From Rhizopus sp. PT2906 (lineage: Eukaryota > Mucoromycota > Mucoromycetes > Mucorales > Rhizopodaceae), in contig JAMYHX010000371.1 in NCBI GenBank assembly GCA_025529335.1, positions 1 through 43,679 on the forward strand: 43,679 nt of DNA, read 5' to 3'. Made by a program: the position numbers and the translations under genes. Below, one piece after another: positions 33,011 to 43,679 of the stretch (position 1 is its first letter; each line of letters begins with the position of its first letter). The notes beneath the pieces are model-generated. The model saw only the letters and a program-made list of their open reading frames with translations. It did not search any database and was not told the DNA's origin.

Positions 33011-33486
33011 ATGAGTTGTATTTATCAATCGTACACTTCCATAACAAAGGAAGAGAACGAGGAAACATCCATAACAGCCTCAGTAACAATCCATGAAGTA
33101 ACAGAGACAGAAGCCTCTAGGTTGCCTTTGGAAGAAAAGGCACAGTATGAGATTTTAGACGAAGATAGACTGACCGAACATGATTTTATTTCACTTATGG
33201 ACGGTGAAGACACGGAAAGCGAGGATGACTCGGATGTAGAATACACCTGGTTCCCTTCATTAATGAAAAGCTCAGTGATTCAGTTTTTGGAGGATGAAGA
33301 CGAGAGTTTGAATAATTTGATGGTAGATGATATCGACCACACAGACGAGGCTATTGTTGAGGAACATGATGGCATGGAAGATATAGAACAAGATGTGTTT
33401 GATCATGGTAAAAAGTACATTTCTTAAAATAACATTTTCTTACATTGTGTATAGTTCCTGTTGAAGTTTACCATATCACTGTTTAA
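33011..33486 (+). CDS. Small acidic protein, unrecognised, about 142 aa
   Basis: Model: 33011-33407 joined to 33455-33486, removing a 47-nt intron (GTAAAA...TGTATAG); without it the frame ends a few codons later as GKKYIS. The start is MSCIYQSYTS, or a methionine three codons earlier. The product is strongly acidic (DGEDTESEDDSDVEY, LEDEDESLNNLMVDDIDH) and Ser/Thr-rich, with no transmembrane segment or known domain. Codon periodicity and length favour a real gene. Confidence 0.55.
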
Positions 33487-33797
33487 AAGGCATTTTTCTC
33501 ATTATCTTCATATTTAACTACTTTTCATTTCGATTTAGATGATGTATATTCATTCTAGTAAAATCATCATTCAATAAAAAGGTTCTATTCTTTTCTTTGC
33601 ATCCTTTTTTTGTATGTCCCGTCTTTGTACGACCGTACCTTGTACTCTTTATGCTTGACACAGACAAAATTTAAAGACTATAGTATATTTATGAATTATG
33701 TATATTAAGTATGATGTGGTAATATAATTTAAGAGAACGATCTAATAAACAGATAGAAAAAAAGGGGGTATATTCTTATCTTCAGTCTAACAAGCGA
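33487..33797. other. Intergenic between convergent genes
   Basis: AT-rich 3' flank of two convergent genes with AATAAA-like motifs (ATTCAATAAAAAGG near 33569). No gene seen. Confidence 0.6.
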
Positions 33798-35729
33798 TCA
33801 GAAACCTAAAAAGACAGATCTCTTCTTTCCTTTAGGATAAACAACCAAATTGGCCAAAAACAGACCAAGGGTGAGTGATAAAGCAATACCAAGGACTTGA
33901 AAGACAAAACTACTTCCACCTTCAACATTTGACCCATCAAACAAACTGATAGCACCTCGAACTCCTGAAATAGACTGTCAGTTTTAGCTTATTATAAATG
34001 CACATATATACCACTTACCAATACTTCCAGGCACCAAAATAATCGTACCACCCATAAGCGGGACAAAGGCTAGACGCTTTGTCACCCGAGCGTATAGATT
34101 ACCAAATAATCCTAAAGCAAATGCTCCTACACTTGGCGTAATAACGGCAGAGGAATGGGTGTATTTGTCGACAAAGTAGTAAACAGAATAACCTACGGCA
34201 CTATCAAGTACCATAGGAAACCACTGATGAACGTCTGCGCCGTAAACAGTGCCTAGGCCAATCGTCGAGAGTGGGAGAAACAGAAAGGTCCAGTAGGGGT
34301 TGAGACTGTTTTGACATGCGCCTAGCACGTTAAGGTCAACATCCGGATGTGACAGTCGCCAGATAGAACAGCCATAGCCAATACCAAAGGCCAAAAACAA
34401 GACATAGATCAACGCATACACAAGATGGATACTCCCACTCACAAGGTTTCTAGCAGATAATTCCATCACGGAACATGTAAGCGAATAACCTGGTAAAGCA
34501 ATAACAATCTTTTCAAAAAAAAAAAAAATGAGAAAAGATATATACAAATCACACAAACACTTACAGCAGATATGGCGACGGCAGCAAAGCATATGTATGG
34601 ATGTAATGCAAGTGCGATGACAGCAATGGGAATAGTAATAGCCATCTCGAATACGTTACTAAACATGGGTATTTTTTCGGATATATAAGTTAATGCGCCG
34701 ACTATAGTCATAAAAAAAGGTTACTTGTCAAAAAAAGAAAGACGATAAAGTTTGTGATCCTACCGGCTAAACCAAAGATGGCGCTCACCCAGCAATCGGT
34801 CCATGATCCGTTGAAAAATAAGGGAGCAACACAAGCAGACGAAAGAGCGTAAGCCAAAACGATCGATATTGGTTTCCAAGTCGGTGGACCTTTGAGGATA
34901 TCATCGAGCAAATCAGCAGCTTCGGGGACATCAGTTTCGCCTCTGGCAAGACAACTTGCAATACGGTAGGCTCTTTCTAGTTTACCGATATCGAGTGATC
35001 GCGAACAACGGATAAGATGTGTCTCGGAAGTATGTGTCTCCACATCACCAAAGGTGACAATAATCAAGCCAGGCAAAACGGCATAACTTCCAACAATATC
35101 TAATCGCTTGCTTACCTTTTCCATCGCCGCTTCCTGAGCAATATGAGTTAAAATACGTTAACGCTTAGAAAGGTAATATTTACAATTCGATGAGACGGAG
35201 CCCCCGTTCTGACAAGCGATTTGCCGAGCTTGATGATGATATCCTGTCTTTGCAAAATATCGGCTATCTCTGACGCAATGGCCATTCGATGAGCAGCGAT
35301 AGCAGCGTCATTGGGGATACCCAATTCAGCTCTTTGCAGGTCTTCCAGATACATGCTACTACGAGCCGAATTCGATGCGCTGAGCATATGCAAGAAGGCT
35401 CTGCTGGATGCTATGGTTTGAAGTTGCTGTGTAGGACGAGTGGAGCGAGAGGAAGAAGCGATCTTGTTATCAAACACATCGAGTTTCAGCAGGTTCGAAA
35501 GAACACCAGTTCGACTGGGTCTTCGTCTGTTATCTGCTCGAGTGACTTCATCTACAATCTGTAATGCATGATCCGTATGGCTCATCGTGCGTTCTAGGGT
35601 ATCTGGTTCGTTGCTCTGTGCTTCGCCTACTCCCACTGTCTTTTCGGATGAATCCTCGCTGCTGGCTGATTGTTCTGAATCTCCCGACATTGGATGCGCA
35701 CTCTGCTCATAATGAAAGGCTTTTTCCAT
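33798..35729 (-). CDS. Prm10/ThrE-type multipass membrane protein, 569 aa
   Basis: Exons 35729-35184, 35133-34764, 34701-34565, 34508-34019 and 33964-33798. A cytosolic Ser-rich N-terminal third leads into the ThrE N-domain (ADILQRQDIIIKLGKSLVRT, GAPSHRI, GSYAVLPGLIIVTFGD), then about ten hydrophobic segments, such as SIVLAYALSSACVAPLFF, PIAVIALALHPYICFAAVA, LVYALIYVLFLAFGIGYG and GTIILVPGSIGVRGA. This matches fungal pheromone-regulated membrane protein 10 (DUF1212/ThrE). Bacterial ThrE exports threonine; the fungal substrate is unknown. It ends with a lysine-rich cytosolic tail (YPKGKKRSVFLGF). Confidence 0.92.
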
Positions 35730-37542
35730 ATAAATAATAAACTGACAAAAAAAGAGAAAGAAAAAGGTTTTTTTTTGTTGAATAGGGCGGCGATCTTATT
35801 GAAGGTGAATAACCATCTAAAATCGAGAACAAATCGAAATTGACAAGTAGGACAATGAAAAAAAAAATTTCCTGCGGTGATCAAATCCATTGACACGTTG
35901 TTGCTGAATGGTCAGTTCATACATGGCGTATCAAGAGATGAATTGATTGCTATCTTTTTCGCAGTAGACCTTTACAGTATACAAGAGAGCGTTTTCTTGG
36001 TGATTTCTAAGTTTATTTAATTTTACCCTTGACAACGGGTCAATTATATTCAGAGATTGTTACGCATGATTGGTTACTTTAATTCCGTAATTTTGCTTTT
36101 GTATTCGCCAAAGTAATCAAAGGACTTTTACATCTTGTTCAAAAGTAAAACTCAAAGTATGTGACTTGTCCTTTTATTTATGTTGTATTATGATAATTGA
36201 TCTTTAATGAAGTTTATCATGTCAGAAAGAGTTGAATGAACAGTCTGTTTACCGTTTTTTTTTTTTTAAAAAAAAAAAAGTACCTATAGAAACGCAGTGG
36301 TTGTTTATTTCTATCTTTTTTAGAGACAACAGAAAAGAATGACAGAAAACATATTTAAATGCACAACAAAAAAAGAGAGATTAACTTTGTTGTCATCTGA
36401 AATGGCTACAGTCGTCCTACCATCGTGAGAATCAAGCCAGCTTTCCAATGGTTGGCTCTATCGTCTCATCTGTGTAACGTTTCGCTGAAAAGAAAAGGTT
36501 GAAGCGTTTCTGTAATGCATGACAAGCCACTGCCTTGTGCAATGGTGCCTGATGGAAGTTTAATAAAAAAGGAAATAATCTGAGCCGAAAAGCGGCAAGG
36601 GACAACTGATAGCATCTCTGTATGCGATTAAAAAAATGCCAAGTGAGCGAATTTATTGCTTTGTTTTCCTCCTATTTTTTTTGTCTTCTTTTTCCCTCAA
36701 GTCATAAAAATGTGTTTCCATGACAAAAAAGGTACAAGATGAGGTCATCCTTTCGTAAAAAAAAAGATTTTTTCAAAGAGTCCCTCATCACTTTTTCATG
36801 ATAATCGCTTGAAATCGAGACTAGATAAGGCTTCCCTGTAGAAATGATCAAATAGAGCTTTGTTTTTATGAAAAAAGGCTGATTGAGAAATTTAAGGGAA
36901 AAAGAATGAAAATTTTTTCTTCAATGTCATGCAATCCGATGTTTTGTAGAAAGTCCATCTTTTTCATTTATGAATGCTCGTCTACTTCATATTAGAAAGC
37001 TAGTACTAATGCTCGAATGGTCAGCTTTTCTCTTCATTTAGTTGGAACTGTAACAACGGCAGGAGAGGAGTACTTTTATGCGTGTATTATCACTTTTTGG
37101 AAGCATCGGCTAAGAATAAATGATAAGAGGGCACATTTCGTCATTTAAACTTTCGACTTGCTTCATACATGTTTTAATTCTACAAGCCTTTGGCTGTAAT
37201 TATCTCACTTTTAGTCTACTTTATTAATCCATCCCCCTCCTCAGCTTCAATGCGCCCAAGTGTTGATCATATGTGAGGTCTTTTATCTTTACTTTTAATG
37301 ACATAATTATAAGAATGTACTTTTTTGATATAATTTCAATTTAATTTTTTCATATGTCAATGAACATTGAATTTATTTTGCTGTGTAAATCATTAAAAAA
37401 GGGGGAGAAGGAAATATTTAATGAAGAAAAAAAATGATATAAGAAGGTATATAATAGTAATTATGCTAAAAAATGAAGAGGAGAAATATGGTACAGAAGG
37501 TATAATTAGATATGATAATATTTATGTGTAATCTGCAGCTAT
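35730..37542. other. Gene-poor stretch
   Basis: 1.8 kb with no supported gene. Frequent homopolymers, including T10-A12 near 36255-36280, stop codons in all frames and no splice-joinable blocks. The left end is the upstream region of the Prm10-like gene. A noncoding transcript cannot be excluded. Confidence 0.6.
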
Positions 37543-37830
37543 TCAGCACATAATACGGCTTGTTCCGACAATCAAAGATGGTTGAGGGTGACAACCAGTG
37601 CTTTCCTCTTGCTCTTCAAAGGCGGGAAATGAGACGTACATGTCTTCAAATAAACTTGGAGATCTCTTCTCTATATCCTCTTGTTTTGAATTACTGTTGT
37701 CATGGTTATTTGAGGGCGATACAAGTAATAACAAGCTCTTTACAAATTCTGAAAAGGAATTGCGACGCACATTGGTGTTGCTATGGTTATTGTTGACTGA
37801 GGTGCAAGTATTAGAGATGGTTGCAATCAT
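37543..37830 (-). CDS. Small Asn/Ser-rich ORF, 95 aa, unrecognised
   Basis: The ORF opens MIATISNTCTSVNNNHSN, has a basophilic-kinase-like site (RRNSFSEF), a hydrophobic patch (VKSLLLLVS) and an acidic C-terminal part (FEDMYVSFPAFEEQEES). Amino-acid use looks more protein-like than the opposite strand. A pyrimidine tract in its own sense (37838-37921) lies directly upstream, as in front of other genes here. No family recognised; it may be a small regulatory protein or spurious. Confidence 0.4.
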   Translation of the reverse strand: MIATISNTCTSVNNNHSNTNVRRNSFSEFVKSLLLLVSPSNNHDNSNSKQEDIEKRSPSLFEDMYVSFPAFEEQEESTGCHPQPSLIVGTSRIMC

Positions 37831-39724
37831 TTGTAAAAGAGAGAGAAAGAGAGAGTGATAAAGAGAAAGAGAGAAAAGGAGGAGATGAAAAAATTTTTAG
37901 ACGAGAGAGAGAAGAAAAAACGGTTGAATTGCCCTTGAATCATTTATACTTTTTTAAAATTGTGCAAGTATCGGCAACTCCAAAGAAAGTAGGAGCCCGA
38001 TCCAAGTCTGGAACAAGCATCTAGAGTTACACAGCTGCCCAGCTTCAGTCAAGCGGTAACCTCAGATTCCTTCTCAACCACAGCAGCCATTGGTTAGTGT
38101 GCTCAAAATAGACCTAATCCTCCAAAAGACACACAGAAACAGACCACTTAACAATTATCCATGCCTAATGTACAGCGTTTCCGGAAAGTCGAGATGCACT
38201 AATGTATAAATAATTCTTTATTTGTCATTGACATACTTAGCTTATTAATAGCTTATTAAATGTATATGTTTTGTCAAGTAATACTTGTTAAAGTTCTGTA
38301 AGCAAAACATAATGATTCATTGCTCAAAGTCCAGAATAAATAATCCTGTATCTTAATCCTTTATTTGTTTAAGCTAAACTAGACTAAAGCCAATCGTTTT
38401 CATCTATAGATAAATAGCATGCTGAGTCACGTTTTGCATGTCGGATAAAATCAGTGTATGATCTTTTTGCTTGGTGCATTATTCCAAACACGAAAATAAA
38501 AATAAAAATCAATCTTTGATGATATATACATAAATCATAACAATCTCTCTTTACATATTCAAAAGCACTTCTCAGTTTGGGCTTTATTATTATTATTGTT
38601 GTCAGTATGTTTATCTAGAGAGCATATGTTTGCGCAATGTAGAAAAGGGTCCACTCAGCCTCCTTTATATCAATCATAACAGGTTCAATACCAATCCTCA
38701 AAAACAAACTACTCTTAATCTGTTTACTAAAGTCGTTTCCCCCTCCCCTCTCCTTCTTCTGTAATGCTAGCCTTTTCTCAAAGAATGCGCAAAATAAAAA
38801 TAGCAATTTGACGATGGTTTAGTTATTACGGAGAATTTTTTGTTATACACCTCATCTTTTTCTTATGTTTCAACAAAAGAACGATTCGCACAGTTCGCAT
38901 TGTTTGTGTGTCGATTTGGGAATATTGAAAAAGACATAAAAAGCCTCACAGATAGAGTAATGACTGTGTTACACAGTACTTTACACAAACAAACAACAGA
39001 AAGGACACCGATTGTCCTTATCATGCCAAGAAAGAATATGTATATACCGGTTTGAACAACTCTGAGTATATGATTTGACCTACCCCTCCACGGGTATCTT
39101 GGTTAAGAACAGTTATGATCCAGCTTTTTATACAAAACACTGAAATAAAAAGCAGCAACAAGCAGTCTCTTTTATCTTGAACAGTGCGTCCGTAGAACAA
39201 TGACTACTAAATGTCCCTTTTATACTTCTTCTCAACAAGTTCAAATCATGATCGTTCTCCATTATTTCACTCATGAACAAAGCATTTTTTTCATTATAGC
39301 TGTGCAAAAGATTCAAAAGGGACAATGGATTAAAAAAGGGGCACAAGAGTTGTAAAAGACTGCATGTATAGAAATGGTTATAATCTTGTCTAGATTATTT
39401 GGCTTCTTTGTGCATTGAAGTTTGACAACTAGCCTTTTAAAAGAGCATGTCATTCACAAGACACTCTACTGAATTAAAATATTATTGCATATGTGCATTG
39501 TACTCTCTTTATTGAGCTCTTTGTTATGATGGTAGTCAGTTATGCGTGTTCTATATAATGTAAGCTAAAAATAAGTTCATGTCTAAACCAATGATTACCC
39601 TTAACTGTATGCACTTGTACTTAGCAGGAAATTCAGGGCGTTCATCCCCAGGATGTATGGTGAAAACTATATAAATAACCATATATATTTTCTCTTTCTT
39701 TTAGCAATTTATATTCTTTTCTTT
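37831..39724. other. Gene-poor stretch upstream of the A-T-R reductase
   Basis: 1.9 kb with no supported gene. Several 60-70 codon frames exist on both strands (38615-38806, 38840-39055, 39128-39346) without family resemblance or splice support. The right end is presumably the reductase promoter; TATATAAT-like sequence lies near 39551-39559. Confidence 0.55.
37838..37921. repeat. Purine (GA-rich) tract
   Basis: About 84 nt of almost pure A/G on the plus strand, with AGAGAGAAAGAGAG-type repeats. On the minus strand it is a CT tract ending about 8 nt before the ATG of the small ORF. Confidence 0.8.
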
Positions 39725-42700
39725 ATGAAAAATATGGTAACCACTATTTTCTCAACCTCTCCTTCTGAAATTAATGCTGAAGAACATATGACTCTCATCA
39801 ACTATCTCAACAAAGTTTGCAAAGACAATGGCGATCGAATCGTTGCATATTACCATTCGAACAACGGTTTTCATTCTCTGACATATGCTCAAGTAGACCT
39901 TATTGCTACCAACTTGGCCTGTAAATGGTCAAGTATCATCAAGGACACGCGAACAGTATCCTATTTAGCTGATCATAGTATTGACTACCTGATCGTCCTT
40001 TTGGCTCTTTTGAAGCTTCGTGTAACCCCCTTTCTGATCTCCCCAAGGAACTCTCAGGCGGCCATTGTTCATTTGATGAAGACTACACAGTCCAAGTTTC
40101 TTTTAGCAAGCAAAAAGTATCAATCGATAGCTATGGCCATCAGTTCCTCAGTCAAAGGCATGAGAGAATTAATCATAAGCCCGCTTCAACTTGATGTGCT
40201 AACAATGGAGCCTTATTATCCCGACTACCGAGGTATTCTCAACCACAGCTTTATCTCTTCAGATATCACAAAAACTACGCTCATCATGCACAGGTAAACT
40301 ATTCTTTCTTTTATGTTTGATCAAGATCTCATGCCACGTTCTTTTTTTCACGTTTTTAGTTCGGGAACTACTAATTTTCCAAAGCCCATCTATTGTTCCA
40401 ACAGGTACATGTTTAAAGCTATTAATTTCTTGAATATACTGCAATCAAGTGAACATGCCATGCTACCTGTAGATCATAATGATGTATTTCTTGTATGCGC
40501 TCCTATGTAAGTCTTTTTTTTTTTGAGCTCCTCTGCTCGCGTGTGTGTGTGAAAACTTAACCTTACATTCAGGTTTCATTCCTTTGGAATCGCTTGTGTG
40601 TTTCAAATAATTGTAGATGGTGGAAGTATTGTATACTTGGAAAAGCTTCCACCTTCTCAAAATGAAATTGCTCAGGCATTACGTTCTGTACAGTGTACCA
40701 TGATGTCAGCACCTCCACTCATTCTCGAGCAGATGTTGAGCGTTACACACGACGATCTAGAGTATCGTGAAAGCCTCGCAAGGCTCAAGTACATCTTTTT
40801 TGGTGGCGCTCCTCTCCGATTTGACACTGGCGAGAAATTTCACGAGTATAATATAAACGTCCGCGCGATCTATGGCTCTACAGAATTTGGTGCCGTCATG
40901 GCCGCTGATCTGGACCGTAACAGCAGAAATTGGTATGCGTTTCGTCCATTTATAAAGGATCCCAACGGTCAAGAATACTGTCTGTTTGAAACGGTAGATT
41001 GTGATGTAAAGCATATGGTCATTCGAGGAGATTGCCCTAACTTGGCCACAGGCCTCGCTCAAGCCGATGGGTACAGCTCAAACGACTTATTCAAGGAGCA
41101 TCCGGATTTTTCAGGATATTATATCTACCTTAATCGTCGCGACAACATTCTGATTATGGAAAATGGGGAGAAGACAAACCCGGCTCCAATGGAAATGACC
41201 ATTGCAAATTGCTCAGTAGTCAACCAAGTGATTGTTCTGGGGCATGGCCGACAGTGCACCGCTGCTCTTGTTGAGTTGCATAAAGAATACATGGAGAATG
41301 GCCAACAAAACGACGCTGTGAAGATGGTATATGACGCTGTTGAAGAAGCTAACAAAGAATGCCCAAGCCACAGTATGCTTTTAAAGCAAATGGTCAAGAT
41401 ACTTCCTCCTGGTAAGACGTTACCGACAACAGTAAAGGGTGGTGTATCGCGTAAGGCTGCTGAAGAAATGTATAAGGATACAATTGAATCCATGTACAAA
41501 GCATTTATAAATGGTCCACAAATACAAAGCACGTCTCCAGTATCACAGAGTCCCAAAAAAGTCAAGGAGTTTTTGATCGACTCTGTTTCAGCAACACTTA
41601 ATATGCCTAAGGTATCTCTACAGGATACATCATGCTCTTTGTTTAGCCTTGGTCTCACATCGCTCTCTGCCATTCAACTTCGCAATCTTGTAGCTTCAGA
41701 ATATAATCACATTCCGCAAGATTTTGTCTACCAGTTTTCTAATATAGATGCCATGTGTAGAGCTCTTACTACAGCCAATATCATCAACAAGCCAGTTCAA
41801 AAAGAGCAACAATATGGACAAACACGGATGCTGACTAAGGCTTATATTAAAAGAGCAATAGTAGACTTTCCTGTGGTTAAGGGACTCTGTGCAACAAAGG
41901 ATAGAGATCTCGTCATTCTATTGACGGGCGCTACAGGATCTCTTGGCTCGTTCTTACTATGTGAGCTGCTAAAAAGTAGAAAAGTTAGAAAAGTATATTG
42001 TATGGTAAGAGGCAACAGTGATATCGAACGGCGACAGAGAATGGAGGAGGCGCTCTTGTCTCGCATGCTCGACGTTTCTTTACTGGATGATACGTCACGT
42101 ATAGAACTGTTACCGATGGATCTAAACGATCCCTATCTTGGTCTCTACCGAGATCGATACTTGCAACTTCAATGGGAAATCGACATGGTTCAGCATTGTG
42201 CTTGGATGTTGGATTTTAATCGAACTGTCGCTGACTATGATAAGGAATGTATTTCACCCTTCTATAACCTGCTAAAGTTTGCTTACCGTGAATTTAATCC
42301 GATGCGAGTCCATTTCATCTCGAGTGTTAGCGCAAGTGCTAAACTTGGAAATCTCATTGAAGAAGTTCCATTACCATTTAATCCAGGTGTCGCAATGCCA
42401 AAAGGTTACGCTCAATCCAAGTTTATTGTCGAAGTGCTCCTCAACTATCTCGTGACCAAGAAAAAGTGGCCATGCTTCATTGAGCGCTTAGGCCAGGTCT
42501 GTGGTGATACGGAACATGGCGTCTGGAACATATCTGAGCAATATCCTCTCATGTTTATCGGTGGAGCACGTATGATGAAGAAAATGCCCAGGCTTGATAC
42601 AGTCATCGATTGGATCCCAATCAATTATGCCGCGGCGTCTATTTCTGAAATAATGCTGCATACTTCAACACTGCAAGCCTGCACGGATACGTCTGTGTAT

Positions 42701-43012
42701 CATGTGGTGAATCCCAAGATAATTACGTGGTCTGACATTCTTTGTGTGATGAAAGAGGTTGGTATTGCCTTTGATGTGGTTTCGCCTTCAGAATGGGTTC
42801 AGGAGCTTTCAGGCGATATGAATAATCCGGCTTATCGTTTATTATCATTCTACAAGACAAATTTGACAGATTCGTTCAAGATGCCCGTTTGGCAAACTGA
42901 AAGGACAAGAGAGGTGTCTCCTACTCTCAACAAAGCACCGGCAGTGGATCCCATTTTATTTAAAAAGTGTTTGGAATATTGGGAACAAAAGGGATTCTTG
43001 AGTTCTCTTTAG
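39725..43012 (+). CDS. A-T-R adenylate-forming reductase (NRPS-like), 1051 aa
   Basis: Activates a carboxylic acid with ATP, loads it on a carrier arm and releases it by NAD(P)H reduction, usually as an aldehyde. Exons 39725-40293, 40360-40506 and 40573-43012. A domain: SSGTTNFPKP (residue about 190), YGSTEFG, YLNRRDNILIMENGEK and the C-terminal TVKGGVSRKAAEE with its lysine. T domain: LGLTSLSAIQL, with phosphopantetheine Ser about 602. R domain: Rossmann LLTGATGSLG (about 689) and catalytic YAQSK (Tyr about 851). There is no condensation domain, so this is not a full NRPS and not the longer Lys2 aminoadipate reductase. No other biosynthetic gene lies next to it. The substrate cannot be read from sequence. 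MKNMVTT is preferred to an upstream ATG that adds a hydrophobic leader. Confidence 0.93.
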
Positions 43013-43679
43013 AACATTGTAATACCAAAGTCTTTAGATTTTACTTGATCTAATAAACTATTTGGTGTATTAGTATAAGAACTTACTTTTACTTTTATAA
43101 AATGTGTTAATATTGGTTTCTTTTGCTTGTATGCAGAAATGCATCCGTGTACGGTTACAAACTGTACTTATGCAAAATACTGATGTTTTGCATATGCTTT
43201 GAATAATCAGTAATACATAACTGATCTAACATTGAAAGACACTTTTCTACGCAGTCAAAGAAAGTTTCGGCATATACAAAGGTTTTCTGATCATTATGTG
43301 ACCAAGAAGAATGTGTCAACAATAAGCGTTATCAACGCTTTTCCATTCATGCTAGCCTCTTGTATGCCTTATTTAGTCGATGTTTCTTTTCTTTTTTTTT
43401 TCCCTTTAAGTTTCTACTAGATTTCCATTGTGAGTCATTTGGTAGAATATCAAAGTTTACTAAATGAAAAGTCTCAAGCTTGAGGGTTTCCCTTTGAAGA
43501 CTGATTATTTGCTTCTAAAATATAACGTAATGACAACAGCGCAACATTGGCACCGCTTTATAAAGCTGTTTATTGAAAAAAAAAAAAAAAAAAAAAATAA
43601 AGAAAAAAAAGAGCTGACAGTGATTTCATGCTTAATATACACATATTTTGTACGACAAGGCTCCTACATATACGACATT
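43013..43679. other. Intergenic right edge
   Basis: 3' flank of the reductase; an A-run of about 21 nt (43576-43597) and AT-rich sequence. One 62-codon frame (43232-43420) has no support. No gene seen before the window ends. Confidence 0.6.

Noticed and set aside
39653..39724. Hydrophobic leader (possible signal anchor) on the A-T-R reductase
   Set aside because: The family is cytosolic and a good ATG follows at 39725; the leader is AT-rich 5' sequence.
43232..43420. 62-codon ORF at the right edge
   Set aside because: No splice, family or composition support; ends in a T-run.

Overview
The window is eukaryotic and fungal. It is AT-rich and gene-dense, with many short GT-AG introns (mostly about 45-70 nt, often with a CTAAC-like branch site), and homopolymer or CT tracts lie beside start and stop codons. 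The gene set (kinesin-3, Elp3, Med8, Ppz-type phosphatase, Crz1-like zinc-finger factor, EBP-type sterol isomerase, U11/U12-35K protein, A-T-R reductase) and the intron style fit an early-diverging fungus, most likely Mucoromycota/Mucorales. That placement is inference. Exon boundaries come from splice signals, frame continuity and family resemblance; for each multi-exon model described as complete, the summed exon length is divisible by three.

Layout: 1-4995 (+) kinesin-3 motor, 5' end outside the window; 5199-7844 (-) unrecognised 15-exon coiled-coil protein; 7935-9746 (-) ELP3; 10104-12098 a damaged region with a Mis6/CENP-I-like relic; 12303-13649 (+) basic SxIP-motif protein, a predicted EB1-dependent plus-end tracker; 13650-17137 a gene-poor island with repeats and coding relics, some matching the CENP-I-like locus; 17204-18109 (+) Crz1-like C2H2 factor; 18322-19874 (-) p47/Shp1 Cdc48 adaptor; 20913-22392 (+) coiled-coil protein with a CC1-box-like AAELG motif; 22619-23353 (-) Med8; 23390-24221 (-) Nudix hydrolase; 24594-26435 (+) CLIP-170 homologue; 26619-28081 (-) Ppz phosphatase; 28194-30064 (-) helical-repeat protein; 30203-30889 (-) U11/U12-35K; 31057-31642 (+) eIF1A; 31812-32533 (-) EBP sterol isomerase; 33011-33486 (+) small acidic protein; 33798-35729 (-) Prm10/ThrE-like membrane protein; 35730-39724 gene-poor with one small ORF; 39725-43012 (+) A-T-R adenylate-forming reductase.

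Most genes are unrelated housekeeping loci. The exception is a concentration of microtubule-transport and kinetochore genes in the first 26 kb: kinesin-3, a Mis6/CENP-I-like relic, an SxIP protein, a candidate dynein adaptor and CLIP-170. The best candidates for undescribed biology are the CC1-box protein, the SxIP protein, and the CENP-I-derived fragments, one of which forms a 335-bp unit with inverted ends.
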